Below, in pieces: positions 11,601 to 23,490 of a stretch of 64,000 nt of DNA. Made by a program: the position numbers and the translations under genes. The stretch spans positions 62,001 to 126,000 of the forward strand of contig NQMI01000057.1 in assembly GCA_002270565.1 (NCBI GenBank). Reading direction: 5' to 3'. Origin of the DNA: Stenocarpella maydis. Lineage: Eukaryota > Ascomycota > Sordariomycetes > Diaporthales > Diaporthaceae. Below the pieces are notes generated by a model. The model was not told the origin of the DNA. It did no database searches and saw only the letters and a list, made by a program, of their open reading frames with translations. Every line of letters starts with the position of its first letter. Positions within the stretch are counted from its first letter, which is position 1.

Positions 11601-13665
11601 TTGCCAGAGGCTAAAACGGGTGGAATCCGAACCTTTTGGAAAACTCCCCGCCAACTGCGCAAATGCACAGCCAGAACAGCCGACGACCACGACAGTCTGC
11701 CACGTTATTTACGAGGCAGGAAATGATCAGACGCTGTCTAACTCAAACGCATGGTCCTCCCCGCCGCCCAGCCCCGCGTCTACTTATAGTATCTGTACAC
11801 TTAGTCCGAATCTGGGCTTCCTGGGGGACGTCCCTGGGTGATGGTATAGGATGCATCTGTTGAGTCAGAGACGCCCAGGTCGGGGGGATCAGTGAGTGGT
11901 GTGCGAGATAGAGTGGCCAGAGGGCTCACAGGCCAGGCCGCTGCCATCTTTACTTGGTGGAGGGACGGATATAGCCTGCGGCTCAGCTCGCAGGCGGCCA
12001 GCCGGCCAGGCCAGCCCTGCTTGGCCCCGTCTGGTCCTCAAAGTCTAATAAAAGTGATGGGGCAAGGGAACGACATCAAAGCGCCGGCATTAGACATTAC
12101 ATAGCATACACTAGTATGTGTTTACAGCGCAAGTATGTGATCTGAACCTGTCTTGTAGACGAGGGGAATGCCGTCGCCAAACGAAGGTGGCAGGGCGACA
12201 GAGATCAGCAGAGAACCCGCCATCGGTTCGTCGCCGGCTCGGAAGCCTAGCCTTACACCACTATTGAGGACCCACCCGTTGTCAGCCCAGAACATCACGG
12301 CATCTCAGCAAGAGAGATTTTTAATTGAATATCGCCTGTCTAAGAATGGGTTCTGGTATGTGAAGTTGCCCCCTTCACCTGAGCGATTAGGGCAGAGACG
12401 GCGAGAAATAAGCCGGTTGGCACCACTACCAACACCACAACCACCCGAGGTGACCAAGATGACCAAGATGGCGAGTGGCTCTCGGATGCTGTGCCTGTGT
12501 TCAACTTGCAGTACGCCCCTTTGCTTGCTGCGCCTACCCGCCTGGCTTATACGAGAGGGACGAGGGGGTTGCAGCACATACAGAAACCTAATAAGCATGC
12601 TGCCAACCTACCAGCTGCCAGCCTACTCGTTACATCAGCAGTGACAGTGACAATTAGATATGCAACATCTACTGCAGGGTTTGTGGCGTGTATTATTACA
12701 GTATTGTTACTGCTCTGTACCACCTCCAAGGTTTCTCACCGACGTTGCCGCTGCTTTTCCTGTAGGATGCACAGAAACAAAAACAAATGTCTCAGTCGTC
12801 CGCGTCAGCCCACCTGTCCCTTCGATGCAATCGAGAGGCGGTCCAGCCGTCCCAACCACGCAGGCCTGCGGACAACCAGGTCATGCACTAAAATCTCTCA
12901 TTTGCAAGAGCCCAATCACGCCCTTCGTCACGACACGGCCAGATGGTGTGGCTCAGATAATGCAGGCCGTTTTGCAAGCTCGGCCTTGGCCCAGACCAGA
13001 GCCGGTCCGTTTCAGCCAGCTTCTTGTTGGCCCGTTGCGGGACCCACTGGACCGGGAAGGTACTGGTTCTAACACGTTCCACGGGCTGCGTGGTGCAGGA
13101 GGTGTTTGTGCGAAACCTTGGAAGAAGAGCTCCACTCCCCCCCCTCCCCAATCGACACAAACATTTGAAGGAGGCGCGGCCGGAGGACTGTAGCGCTGGC
13201 CCCAACAGCATTGGACAGTGGGTCCAGGTGTCCCCCTGGTCAAACCACGGGCCCCACCTGCCCTTCCAGCGTACGTAGTAGATACTTCAATGTTCCCTGC
13301 AGTGATGCACTGCTCCCTCCACCCGGCAGCCCGACCATATCGACGTCAGGGTCGAGGGATTCCTTGTGAGAGGCAACTGCGACTCACGAACCACTGGCCC
13401 CTCCTCTGCTTTCCCTTGGCCTTCGGACACTCCTCTGCTTGTCATACATAAGTCCAGTCTCCCTCCCTTCCTCAGTCGGGCTTTTTCTTTTCTACCTCAA
13501 ATTATTAAACCCAACCAGCATCATCAGTTGAACTCCCTCCCCATCTCTCAAGAATTCTCCTTCGACACGACAAATAATCACTTCGTCGCAGTCCCCAACT
13601 TCTCCAACTTGACGACTCATCACCCTCACCCATCACCTATCACCTACCTTCACAGTCTCATCACA
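8687..13665. other. Gene-free region of 5 kb
   Basis: No reading frame here has convincing codon use, motifs or splice structure. Frames of 100-190 codons occur, but in overlapping conflicting sets as expected for GC-rich non-coding DNA. A palindromic TGACGTCA (bZIP/CRE-type site) is at 11521-11528 and a TACTCCGTA motif at 11283-11291. The last 250 bp before 13666 is strongly CT-rich with many short CA repeats, typical of the leader and promoter of a highly expressed fungal gene. No transposon ends or long repeats were seen. Confidence 0.6.
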
Positions 13666-14850
13666 ATGGCGAACAAATCTCTCAAGGCAGTCCACTTCGG
13701 TGCTGGCAACATCGGCCGTGGCTTCGTCGCCTGCTTCCTGCACAACAGCGGATACGAGGTCGTCTTCGCAGATGTCGTGCCCGAGGTTGTTGACAAGCTG
13801 AACTCGACCAAGGAGTACAAGGTCATCGAGGTCGGCACCGAGGGCACAACAGAAAACGTCATCACCAACTACCGTGCAGTCAACTCGAGGACCAACCCTG
13901 ACGACCTGGTCAACGAGATCGCCACTGCCGACGTTGTCACCTGCTCCGTTGGCCCCAACATCCTCAAGTTTATCGCCCCGGTCATCGCCCAGGGCATCGA
14001 TAAGCGCTCCGAGGACCTCAAGCCGCTGGCCGTCATCGCCTGCGAGAACATGATCAACGCCACCACTGCCCTGGCTGACCACATCAAGGACCCCAAGAAC
14101 ACCCCGGCAGCGCGTCTCGACACCCACCACAAGCGTGCCCGCTACGCCAACTCGGCCATCGACAGAATCGTCCCCGCCCAAGATCCCGACGCCGGCCTCA
14201 ACGTCAAGCTCGAGAAGTTCTACGAGTGGGTCGTGGAGCAGCTGCCATTCGAGGGCGAGCACCCCCCAATCGAGGGCATCAACTGGGTCGAGCACCTTGA
14301 GCCCTTCATCGAGCGCAAGCTGTACACCGTCAACACCGGCCATGCCACTGCTGCCTATCACGGATACAACCGCAAGAAGCGCACCGTCTACGATGCCCTG
14401 CAAGATAAGGAGATCATGGCCGAGGTCAAGAAGGCCCTGGCCAACACGTCAGACCTGATTGTCTCCAAACACCCCATCTCCCAGGAAGAGCAGGCCGCAT
14501 ACGTCAAGAAGATCATCTCCCGCATCGGAAACCCCCACCTTGAGGATGCCGTCGAGCGTGTCGGCCGTGCTCCCCTCCGCAAGCTCGGTCGCAAGGAGCG
14601 GTTCATCGGACCTGCGGCTGCGCTCGCCGAGATGGGCAAAGACTGCAATGGCCTCCTTGACGCCGCTGAGATGGCTCTCCGTTTCCAGAACGTCGAGGGC
14701 GATGAGGAGTCTGTGGAGCTCGCCTCGAAGATGGCCTCCATGGACGCAGACTCCATTGTTGCCGAGGTCTGCGGCCTGCAGAAGTCGGAGAAGCTGTATC
14801 CCATGATGGTGGACATTGTCAAGAAGGTGCAGGCAGACGCTGAGGACTAA
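13666..14850 (+). CDS. mpdA: Mannitol-1-phosphate 5-dehydrogenase
   Basis: Cytosolic enzyme that interconverts fructose 6-phosphate and mannitol 1-phosphate with NAD(H), the entry step of fungal mannitol synthesis. One exon, 394 residues, close to the usual 385-391 of fungal orthologues. The N-terminal Rossmann motif is [13 protein letters not shown] (residues 8-20). The polyol-dehydrogenase active-site pattern K-x4-N-x2-H is present in KLYTVNTGH (Lys218, Asn223, His226). The start is ATG at 13666 (CACAATGGC), directly before the Rossmann strand; the frame is open upstream to 13366 but that part is leader-like. The long CT-rich leader suggests strong expression. The neighbours give no pathway context. 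Confidence 0.95.
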   Translation: MANKSLKAVHFGAGNIGRGFVACFLHNSGYEVVFADVVPEVVDKLNSTKEYKVIEVGTEGTTENVITNYRAVNSRTNPDDLVNEIATADVVTCSVGPNILKFIAPVIAQGIDKRSEDLKPLAVIACENMINATTALADHIKDPKNTPAARLDTHHKRARYANSAIDRIVPAQDPDAGLNVKLEKFYEWVVEQLPFEGEHPPIEGINWVEHLEPFIERKLYTVNTGHATAAYHGYNRKKRTVYDALQDKEIMAEVKKALANTSDLIVSKHPISQEEQAAYVKKIISRIGNPHLEDAVERVGRAPLRKLGRKERFIGPAAALAEMGKDCNGLLDAAEMALRFQNVEGDEESVELASKMASMDADSIVAEVCGLQKSEKLYPMMVDIVKKVQADAED

Positions 14851-14922
14851 GCTGTGCCGACAACTGTTCTTGTGAACTCTTCCAACTTGTTCGGATTTCA
14901 TGACGGGACGAGATTTGTCGTT

Positions 14923-15438
14923 TCAAAGTTGCTTGTAGGGATTATCGTATGGTGTTAAGGGAAATGGGTCAACGGATATGCATACCCCATCATGGCTGGC
15001 TTTGCTTTTTACTATTTCGGTATTTCTATCCACTGGAGCATTGGTGACCGGGATTTTACCGTCCTGCACGAGACAGTAGATAAAATAAAGAAGACCTTCT
15101 GAACCAAACTCTCGTGCCTCGATCTCTGCTTGAGTAAATGAAGACTTGCCAACTACAAGCCCACAGTCGGGCGGATACTCCCGTTTGATATCTTTAAACT
15201 CGACATCGTCCCTGCTATATGATGCCTGAACATTGAACTCCGATGGTGTGAACACTCCTTGTCTCTGCAGAAACCACTTTTTCCATTACACGCGTTAATG
15301 AACAGATTTGCTGTCCACAAGTATTACGGATCGTGATTCCCGCAAAAGTTGACCATGATGCTGAACACTTACGTAGTCTTGTAGCAAAGGACAGAGGCGA
15401 GCTGTGTCACTAGGTTCGCCCCCCTGCTTCAGTTGCAT
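14923..15438 (-). CDS. Hypothetical protein, 135 aa, two exons
   Basis: No family recognised. Exon 1 (15438-15373) encodes MQLKQGGEPSDTARLCPLLQDY and ends at a GTAAGT donor. The intron is 15265-15372 (108 bp, acceptor CTGCAG). Exon 2 (15264-14923) continues in phase 0 with RQGVFTPSEF. An in-frame TAG lies 14 codons upstream of the ATG, which fixes the start. The product is acidic and probably soluble, with one hydrophobic strand (GLLYFIYCLV, about residues 79-88) and Asp/Glu/Lys-rich flanks; there is no signal peptide. The 3' end is only 72 bp from the stop of the convergent dehydrogenase gene. The spliced frame reads smoothly through both exons, which is the main reason to believe it. Confidence 0.6.
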
Positions 15439-15867
15439 GCTGTCCGGGCTGTCCGAGCGTGGGTGTGTATGCGTAAAGTCCTAATCGCACCCCACATATT
15501 GCTGCCTCAGGCCAAAAGGCCCTTCACGAGGCTGAAGCTCCCCCAAAGACCACATCTCAATTGGCAGTGGACCTCGAAGAGAGCTCCCTGAGACGTGTCA
15601 GCAGCTTGCCATTCAGACACAGGGACACTACCCACATTCACGCCCGCCCAACCAACTCCTGCCGGCCCCTGCCATCGCATTCTCTACATTCAACTTCAAT
15701 TCATCAGTCCTGGGTTGAACGAGCTCAACTCTGTCCCGCAGGAAGAGCCTCCCTCCCTCCATGTTGGCTAGTCTGCCACCGACCTACGCCCCACCACCGT
15801 GAACCTCGAATCCACAACGACCGATTGTCCCCTTCTCGAGCCACGAAATCGATAACACCTGCCCAGC
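15439..15867. other. Intergenic, divergent promoter
   Basis: 429 bp between the leftward 135-residue orphan and the rightward SEC27. It is C/A-rich toward 15868, as expected for the SEC27 leader. No specific site assigned. Confidence 0.5.
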
Positions 15868-18716
15868 ATGAGGCTCGACGTCAAGGTACGCGCACCAAAG
15901 TCCCGCCGCTCTGTCCCCGTCCTGCCACACTTGAATAGCTCCATGGGAGCAGCAGACGACCCTGGTACGGCATTGTCGCCAGTCGCATCAGAGCCGCTGC
16001 TTACAAGCCCGAGCCAAGCCAGGCCTGCTGTCCTCGAAAACGTCAAAGCAAGGAGGAGATGAGTTATGCCAATTGCTAATATTCTGTCCGTCAATGTAGC
16101 GCCAGCTCTTTGCCCGGAGCGAGCGTGTCAAGGGCATCGACTTCCACCCGACCGAGCCATGGATCCTCACAACCCTCTACAGCGGCCACGTATACATTTG
16201 GAGCTATGAGACGCAGGCCATTGTCAAGACCTTTGAGCTGACAGACGTACCCGTACGTGCGGGAAGGTTCATCGCCCGGAAGAACTGGATCGTGTGTGGC
16301 AGCGATGACTTCCAACTACGAGTCCACAACTACAACACGTCAGAAAAGGTCGCCAGCTTCGAGGCGCACCCCGACTATATCCGTGCAATTTGTGTTCACC
16401 CAACGCAGCCATTCGTCCTGACGGCTAGCGATGACATGACTATCAAGCTATGGAACTGGGACCTCGGGTGGAAGTGCCAGCAGACCTTTGAGGGACACTC
16501 GCATTATGTCATGTCGCTGGCGATCAACCCCAAAGACACCAACACTTTTGCGTCAGCGTGTCTGGACAGGACAGTCAAGATCTGGTCGCTCGGGTCCTCG
16601 ACGGCAAACTTCACCCTGGAAGCACACGAGCAAAAGGGCGTCAACCACGTCGACTACTATCCACATTCCGACAAACCATACCTCCTCACAACAAGCGATG
16701 ACCGTACAGTAAAGATCTGGGACTACACAACAAAGTCCCTCATTGCCACCCTCGAGGGCCACACCAATAACGTGAGCTTTGCTTGCTATCATCCCGAGCT
16801 CCCAGTCATCATTTCCGGCTCAGAGGATGGGACCTTGCGGATATGGCACGCCGCCACCTACCGCTTCGAGCAGAGCTTGAACTACGGTCTGGAGCGAGCC
16901 TGGTGCGTCAGCTACCAGCGGGGCAAGCAGAGCGTCGCCGTGGGTTACGACGAAGGGTCAGTCGTTGTCAAGCTTGGTCGCGAGGAGCCGGCCGTCTCGA
17001 TGGACGGCTCCGGCAAGCTCATCTGGGCCAAACACAACGAGGTGGTGTCAGCTATCATCAAGGGCGGCGAGGCTACCAAGGACAACGTGCCCATCAACCT
17101 CACCACCAAGGACCTCGGCAGCTGCGAAGTGTACCCATCTACCCTCTCACACTCGGCCAATGGTCGGTTCGTCGCCGTCTGCGGTGACGGCGAATTCATC
17201 GTGTACACCGCGCTCGCCTGGCGCAACAAGCAATTCGGATCGGCCCTGGACTTTGTCTGGGCTTCCAAGGAAAACTCGAACGACTTTGCCATCCGCGAGT
17301 CCCCGACCAGCGTCAAGGTGTTCAAGAACTTTGTCGAGAAGCAAGGCGGCTTGGACGTCGGCTTCCAGGCAGACGGCCTAGCCGGGGGGGTTCTCCTTGG
17401 TGTCAAGGGCCAGGGAGGCATCAGCTTCTTCGACTGGGCGACCGGCGGCTTGGTAAGGCGGATCGAGGTGGAGCCACGTGAGGTCTACTGGAGCGAGAGT
17501 GGGGAGCTGGTTGCCCTTGCGTGCGATGATACCTGCTACATCCTGCGCTTCAGCCGCGAGGCATACCAGGAGGGCTTGCAGGCCGGTCAAGTCGAGGACG
17601 ACGGTGTCGAGGCCGCCTTCGAGGTCATCACCGATATCAGCGAGGGCGTGAGGACAGGAGAGTGGGTAGGCGACTGCTTCCTGTTCACAAACTCCACCAA
17701 CCGCCTGAACTACCTGGTTGGCGACCAGACATACACAGTGTCGCATTTCGACCAGCCAATGTACATCCTTGGCTACATTCAGCGCGACTCCAGGATCTAC
17801 CTCTGCAACAAGGACGTTGCTGTCACATCCTTCGCACTGTCATTGCCTGTGCTAGAGTACCAGACTCTGGTCCTTCGTGAGGAACTCGAGGCCGCCCAGG
17901 AGCTACTTGCGTCAATTCCAGATGGCGAGCTCAACAAGGTCGCCCGGTTCCTGGACGGCCAAGGCCACAAGGAACTGGCTCTGGAAGTTGCCACGGATCC
18001 GGAGCACAAGTTCGAGCTATCTCTTGCGCTGAATCGACTGGATATCGCGCTCGACCTCGCCAAGGAGGCCGATGTCGAGCACCGATGGAAGACTGGTGAG
18101 TTGTGCCTTTGCTTGATGATCGGTATGTATCAAAACACTAACAGAGGCCTACTTAGTCGGCGATGCCGCTCTCACGGCCTGGGACGTTTCTCTGGCCGCT
18201 GAGTGCTTCACACACGCCAATGACCTCGGCTCATTGCTCCTCGTCTACTCCTCAACCGCTGATCGTGAAGGGTTAGCATCACTTGCGAGCAAGGCCGAGG
18301 AGGCTGGCGCCCACAACATCGCCTTCTCTGCCAAGTGGCTGCTTGCAGACGTCGAGGGCTGTGTGAACATCCTCGTCAAGACTGACCGTCTCGCCGAGGC
18401 TGTGCTCTTCTCACAAACGTACAAGCCCAGCCTGACTCCGGACGTAGTCAAACAGTGGAAGGAGTCCCTGGAGAAGAACAAGAAGGGCCGCGTCGCAAAG
18501 ACGATCGGAGCTCCCGGTGCTGAGGGCGACGAGGAGCTGTTCCCTGAGTGGGACGAGTGGCTGCGCCTGGAGAAGGAGGGTGGTACGGCTGCTGATGTGG
18601 ACGTCGAGATGGAGAACGGCAAGCCAGCTGCAGAGGCCGAAGACGAGGGAGCCGCTGACGAGGCGGACGAGAATGGTGAGGAAGAGGAGGATGCCGAGGC
18701 GGATGAGGAAGAGTAG
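15868..18716 (+). CDS. SEC27: Coatomer subunit beta' (beta'-COP)
   Basis: Subunit of the COPI vesicle coat for Golgi-to-ER retrograde transport; beta'-COP binds dilysine cargo tails. Exons are 15868-15885 (only six codons, MRLDVK), 16100-18095 and 18157-18716; introns are 214 and 61 bp. The product is 857 residues (yeast Sec27 is 889). The tiny first exon is supported by the join MRLDVK/RQLFARSERVKGID, the conserved N-terminus of the family. Residues about 15-310 form the first WD40 propeller, with clear WD ends such as IKLWNWDLG, VKIWSLG, VKIWDYT and LRIWHAA. A second propeller and an alpha-solenoid with PEHKFELSLALNRLDIA follow. The tail, from about residue 800, is almost entirely Asp, Glu and Ala. 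Confidence 0.95.
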
Positions 18717-19655
18717 TGCACTACCTCATCAGAAGTACGAATTGACAAGCAGGACATTTCGCCGGGCGTGACAGAAGTTTTCACACCGTCAGGCTCAAGC
18801 GACAATGACCACGGCTCCGGACGGAGTCTGGCGCGAGGCGGAATCAAGCAGGCTTAGACGAGTTCGAGGCTGTAAAAGTGGTTGACAACCCAAGAGCAAG
18901 GTTTAACTGCGCACCACAATCTGCACCGCTGGTTTTGATGAGCACCACCTGGTGGTGGTTCGACGCTCTCATGCTAGGCCTCTAATACACGAAAATTTCA
19001 TGATCAATGGTAAACGGCTCGGATTGGACGCACTAGACGCAAGCAGAAGAGCAAGGGCAAAACACTCGTGATCCGGCTGGTAGCCGCCTGCTCCGTGCCC
19101 CTGAAGTTGGGCTGTAAAGTAATGCTCAACATTCAAAGACAAGTGCACGTTGCGGTGCTTCATGTTGCGCCGCTGAGAAATATGTGGTTTGAGAGCTCAA
19201 GAAATTCCACTCAAGTTGGACGGCCAAGGTATTTCCTAGCAGCTGTTGCTTCCTAAACTTTGCTCTGATGACCTGCGAACTGGACAAGGCCAACGTGGTC
19301 CAAGACAAATTTCCTTTTCTTCGCCCAAGCTTCTCTGCCTCGAAAAGTAAGACAAAATCCCAGTCAGTGCATAATTCCTTCAAGCCATCAAAGTCGACGG
19401 CATCGAATCAAACACCAGCCTGGGCCGTTCATTCAAATGGATCGATCCTGTCGTGTCACCAACAGCCGCCTCGTGTCTGTAAATCATGCCCGAACGGCCC
19501 GCGCGGATCTTTTCCTCTAATAAGCCGCAGTCTCGGATTCGCGGTGGATTCGGGGTTCAAAATGGGTTTTCCAAAGAGAACGAACGGGTGCTGAGTTCGT
19601 TTTCTTCTCCTTGAGGATGGGCAACTCGCTGATCTGCCCCACCCCCCTGGCCATC
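18717..19655. other. Intergenic
   Basis: About 940 bp between SEC27 and a surface-protein gene of the same orientation. No supportable gene. The stretch 19260-19600 is mixed sequence that should include the promoter of the gene at 19656. Confidence 0.5.
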
Positions 19656-20609
19656 ATGTATCGCACGTCGATCACGACTTTGGCACTTCTGAGCATTGGA
19701 TTCGACCTACTACGAGTCGAAAGCAGCAGCAGTCCTACGGTGCGGCAGACAAAGAACTACATCGACACGATCCCGGGGTACGCCGAGCTGTCCGCATGCG
19801 CTATACGCGTCCTCAGCACCGTCGTCCGCGACGAGAACAGCGGCTGCCAGGACACGTACGCCCTCACGAGCTACACGTGTTTCTGCACCGACAGCAGCTC
19901 GTACTTTAGCAGCGTGATCTTGAGGGACGTTGAGACTGGCTGCGACGCATTGTCTGCGACGCCCCAGGCCACGAGCGCCCTGGGCGTCTTTGATGCTTAT
20001 TGCGCGCTGGGCGTCGCGGCTGGGCTGGTGACGCCCCAAGTCTGTGGGTCCAAATATGTCCCGAACACTCCATACGACTTTGTGGTTGCAATTATTTGAT
20101 CCTTTCCCAACATATAACGAGAGTTCGAGAACCTGTCACTGACACATGAATGAGCAGTTCCGACTGATGCTAGCTCCGCGCCACCAGCTGGGAGTACTTC
20201 AACAAACTCGCCAACCCGGACTTCCAGTCCTGAAGCAGCTTCAGCCCCCGAGGGCAACTCAATCAGCATTGGAGCAGCCGTTGGTGCTGGCGTCGGCGCG
20301 GCGGTCGGTCTCATAGGTCTGTCTGTCACAATATGGCTGTTATGGAGAAGGAGATACCGCAGGACGAAGGCGGCACAAGCGCTCATATCACAGCCGCAAC
20401 AGGCGACTACGGCGGGTCGTGGGGGCAAACTCCCCTCGAGTAACCAAATGGTCAGATCTAACGAGATGCCTACGCACGAACATCACGTATGGGAGATGCA
20501 AAGTCAAGAGCGATCCGCCGGTGCTCAACCGCAAGCCGGGGCAGCTCATGTACGTGATCGACCGCAGGAGTTGTACGGGTCATATCCGCATGAGAGGGTA
20601 GGCGAGTAA
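19656..20609 (+). CDS. CFEM-like secreted single-pass membrane protein
   Basis: Probable cell-surface protein. Exon 1 is 19656-20043, the intron 20044-20157 (GTGGGT donor, CTGAC branch) and exon 2 20158-20609, 279 residues in all. The N-terminus MYRTSITTLALLSIGFDLL looks like a signal peptide; an in-frame ATG at 19617 would add 13 residues. The ectodomain has six cysteines, including a CFC pair, in the order C-x16-C-x10-C-x-C-x16-C-x18-C. That resembles CFEM-type domains but lacks two of the usual eight cysteines. A Ser/Thr/Pro-rich stalk follows, then one hydrophobic helix (ISIGAAVGAGVGAAVGLIGL), a basic stop-transfer RRRYRRTK, and a polar Gln-rich cytoplasmic tail of about 80 residues. Without the splice the frame stops before the membrane helix. 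A role in haem capture or sensing is only possible, not shown. Confidence 0.7.
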
Positions 20610-21574
20610 TGGGGACTGGTTCTTTTACACAGCACGGGAGTGAGACCAGTACACGCTAGTTAAAGAGTGTCGGTCGAAGTTTAATACATAAGCTTGTGAT
20701 AGCGACGCAACAGAGGGTAAAAGGAACTCCCTCATGTGCGTAAATCAGAATTACATTGCCCGGAGAACCGAGACTATGGTACCGCAGCTTTCACTTACAG
20801 GTTCTTTACCCCCCCTCCCGCCCGGCGGCGCAAGCTTTGAAAGGACATTGGTTTCCCCAGCTTTATAGGATTATGAGAATAGAGAGTGCTCTGTGGCTAA
20901 TTACACTGTTCTCAAGATGAAGTCCGCAAAACATATTTGGTGGTCTCGAATTCGGGACGGAGGGATCCTTATCACTACCTAGGTATCTAGGAACCAAATA
21001 TCGATCGGAGGAAGTCCAACAGGCAAGCTGGTCTGGCTTCTTCCTATCGATGGGCACACCCACACACAGATTGCGACATCTGGGACGATGTTTATTCTCC
21101 CCTGAGCCTTCATTGCTATGTAGAGGTGATATCATTCCCAGGAAGGAAATCGGCACGACATGCGGCGACATCCGCAGGCTCACCTCGGGACATGATGGAT
21201 GACATGGCAGATTGGCCAGCGTGCAGCACAGCATTTTTCATTGGCATTGCAACATGCTATCGCTCAGTCGCTATTGGCTTCGGTGTTTGGTTCTGGTTTA
21301 TCTATTCATTGTCTCCTCACAATCGGTTACCCACCCGTGTGATTGCGAATTGTCGAGTTGCGATTGCGTGCTGATGGCGGGCTGAGGCGAAACCAACACC
21401 ACTTATATCCGAGCATCAACGCAGGGAAAGAAACCAAAGAGGGGGCATAAATATGTGAGCCGGTTCCATGATCCAAGTAGAATCATTTCAGCGAGATTTT
21501 ACGTATATAAATACTGAAAATCCACTTGATCAGCTCTGACGAGGCAGAATACCCAACCAATATTGCACCTCATA
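20610..21574. other. Intergenic
   Basis: About 965 bp without a supportable gene. The last 150 bp is AT-rich with a TATA-like TATATAAATA at 21504-21513, about 65 bp before the dioxygenase start, plausibly its core promoter. Confidence 0.5.
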
Positions 21575-22787
21575 ATGGCTCCTATCGCGACCTCGGATCT
21601 TGTCAGCTCTACCCCGCCAGAGAAGTCTTTCCCGGAGCCTTTGAAGCTTAGCGGATCTCTAGAAAAGTTTACTACGGAGGACACGACGCCCATCATAGGT
21701 CGCGAGTTTATAAACGTCAACATCGTCGACGATCTGCTCAGGGCCCCCAACTCGGATGAGCTGCTACGAGACGTCGCAATTACAAGTGAGTGGCTCTGGC
21801 TCCCATACCAATCCTCTCCTACAGCCCCGCTAACGATTCCGGCAGTCTCTCAGCGTGGCGTCGTCTTCTTCCGCGCCCAGGACAACCTCACCGATGAGCT
21901 CCAGAAGGAGTTTGTGCAAAGGCTGGGCCAGCTCGCGGGCAAGCCGCCGTCCTCGACCTTGCACATCCACCCCGTGCTGAACAGCACATCCGAGTTCGGG
22001 CTGGGCGACAACGCCGTCAGCCACATCTCCAGCCTCGCGAGGAAAAAGATGTTCCGCCACAGGGAGGAGCAGACGCAGCAGCGCCGCTACGACGCCGCCC
22101 AGTGGCACTCGGACATCCAGTTCGAGCCGTACCCGGCGGACTACACGTCGCTCCGCCTGACCGAGCTCCCGAGGACGGGCGGCGACACCCTCTGGGCGTC
22201 GGGCTATGAGATCTATGACCGTTTCTCCGAGAAGTACCGGCAGTTCTTCGAGGGCCTCACGGCAACCTTTAGCGGCGAGGGCTTCCTCCGTGCCGCAGCG
22301 GCAGACCCGGAGAACGTCAAGATCTACACCGAGCCAAGAGGATCCCCTCACAACATCGGCGGGGACCTGGTCGCCGTTCATCCGGTGGTGCGGACCAACC
22401 CCGTGACTGGGTGGAAGAGCATCTTCGCCCTGGGCCCCTTCCCCAGGAGGATCAACGAGCTTACAAAGGAGGAGTCGGACGACCTCTTGAAAAAGTTCGA
22501 GAGGACCCTCCTTGACAACCATGACCTTCAGGTCAGGTTCAAGTGGAGGAACCCCAACGACATCGGTGAGTGCACACTCGAGGGCGCAACGTTGCGGCCG
22601 ACTCAATTATTGACATCGTTGATTACCAGCAATCTGGGACAACCGCAGCGTCTTCCACTCTGCCACAAATGACTACGACGGACTCGGGGAGAGATTTGGG
22701 CACAGGACTGTTGGCATCGGCGAGAGGCCCTACCTCGACCCCAACAGCAGGTCGAGGACCGAGGAGTTGGAAAGCCTTGCAGCCTAG
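21575..22787 (+). CDS. TauD/TfdA-family Fe(II)/2-oxoglutarate-dependent dioxygenase
   Basis: A predicted cytosolic non-haem iron dioxygenase that couples 2-oxoglutarate decarboxylation to substrate hydroxylation; family members act on taurine, alkyl sulfonates or sulfate esters. Exons are 21575-21785, 21846-22565 and 22630-22787, with introns of 60 and 64 bp, both with GTGAGT donors, giving 362 residues. The iron ligands are visible as HSD (His158, Asp160) and the distal His320 in WDNRSVFHSA; basic residues Arg332 and Arg336 (ERFGHR) suit the 2-oxoglutarate carboxylate. The intron 2 join rebuilds the motif IWDNRSVFH exactly. The start is the ATG at 21575. No sulfur-metabolism genes flank it, so the substrate is open. 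Confidence 0.88.
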
Positions 22788-23058
22788 GACGCTCCTGAGA
22801 AAAGGCCACCGGAGTGAAACAAGATACTGGGAATGCGAAAGTTCTGGGCCTCGTGGAATAATGAGCGACATCAGACGGCACTGGGAAACACTTGCAAGGT
22901 AGCTTCACTCATCCGCACGGAAGAGCCATTTGGTCGGATCTGCTCCATTTTATCCGTTAATTATTAACCCCTGTGGCGCAGGTGGCCGCCTATCCTAGGT
23001 CACCTCTCCCATATCCACATAAAGACACATTGGCTCTGACAGGAAGCCTCGTTCCAAC

Positions 23059-23490
23059 TCAGGCAGATGCCGCCTGGAGGAAGCTCCGGTGGTGCTCAGG
23101 GTGACTCTTCTCAACACTGCCCTTGATCATCTTCTTCATGATGGCATTGCTGTCGATGGAAACGTTCTCCTCGATACGGCCCGAGGTGACAGACCACTTG
23201 CTCTCGATGTGGATGGCGCCCGTGGGCGCGTCCCCGTCCACGGTGGCGTCGATGCCCTTGGGCTGGTTGACCAGCGTCAGCCGGAACGTCGTCTTCCCGA
23301 TCGGCCGCTTGTCCATCACCTCATAGACACAGGTCTCGCCGGTGGCGGGGTCGCCCGAGACCTTCTTGTAGTCGATGAGCTGGGGACAGGTCGTCTTGAT
23401 GTAAACGTCGTGGTCATGAAGTGCGGCGATAACGGCCTCCTCCTGGACACCCGCGGCAAGAGGAGTAGTGATGGTGGCTTCGGAAGACAT
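23059..23490 (-). CDS. Conserved fungal protein, DUF7053-like, 143 aa
   Basis: A single-exon small protein with ATG at 23490, convergent with the dioxygenase gene. The sequence (ALHDHDVYIKTTCPQLIDYK, then CVYEVMDK, TTFRLTLVNQ, WSVTSGRIEENVSIDSN, KKMIKGSVEKSHPEHHRSFL) looks like a small lipid-binding or START/Bet v1-type fold with a C-terminal helix. I recall this pattern from fungal proteins labelled DUF7053, but cannot verify the match. It has no signal peptide or membrane segment. The CA-rich strand upstream of the ATG is leader-like. Its biochemical role is unknown. Confidence 0.7.
   Translation of the reverse strand: MSSEATITTPLAAGVQEEAVIAALHDHDVYIKTTCPQLIDYKKVSGDPATGETCVYEVMDKRPIGKTTFRLTLVNQPKGIDATVDGDAPTGAIHIESKWSVTSGRIEENVSIDSNAIMKKMIKGSVEKSHPEHHRSFLQAASA

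Noticed and set aside
12491..13193. Overlapping 177- and 193-codon frames upstream of the mannitol dehydrogenase
   Set aside because: Two conflicting frames, low-complexity Arg/Cys/Pro sequence, no splice context.
13633..14403. 256-codon leftward frame inside the mannitol dehydrogenase gene
   Set aside because: Val/Asp/Gly-rich shadow of the sense frame; the sense strand has full family motifs.
21830..22606. 258-codon leftward frame within the dioxygenase gene
   Set aside because: Shadow frame; the spliced sense frame carries all iron ligands.
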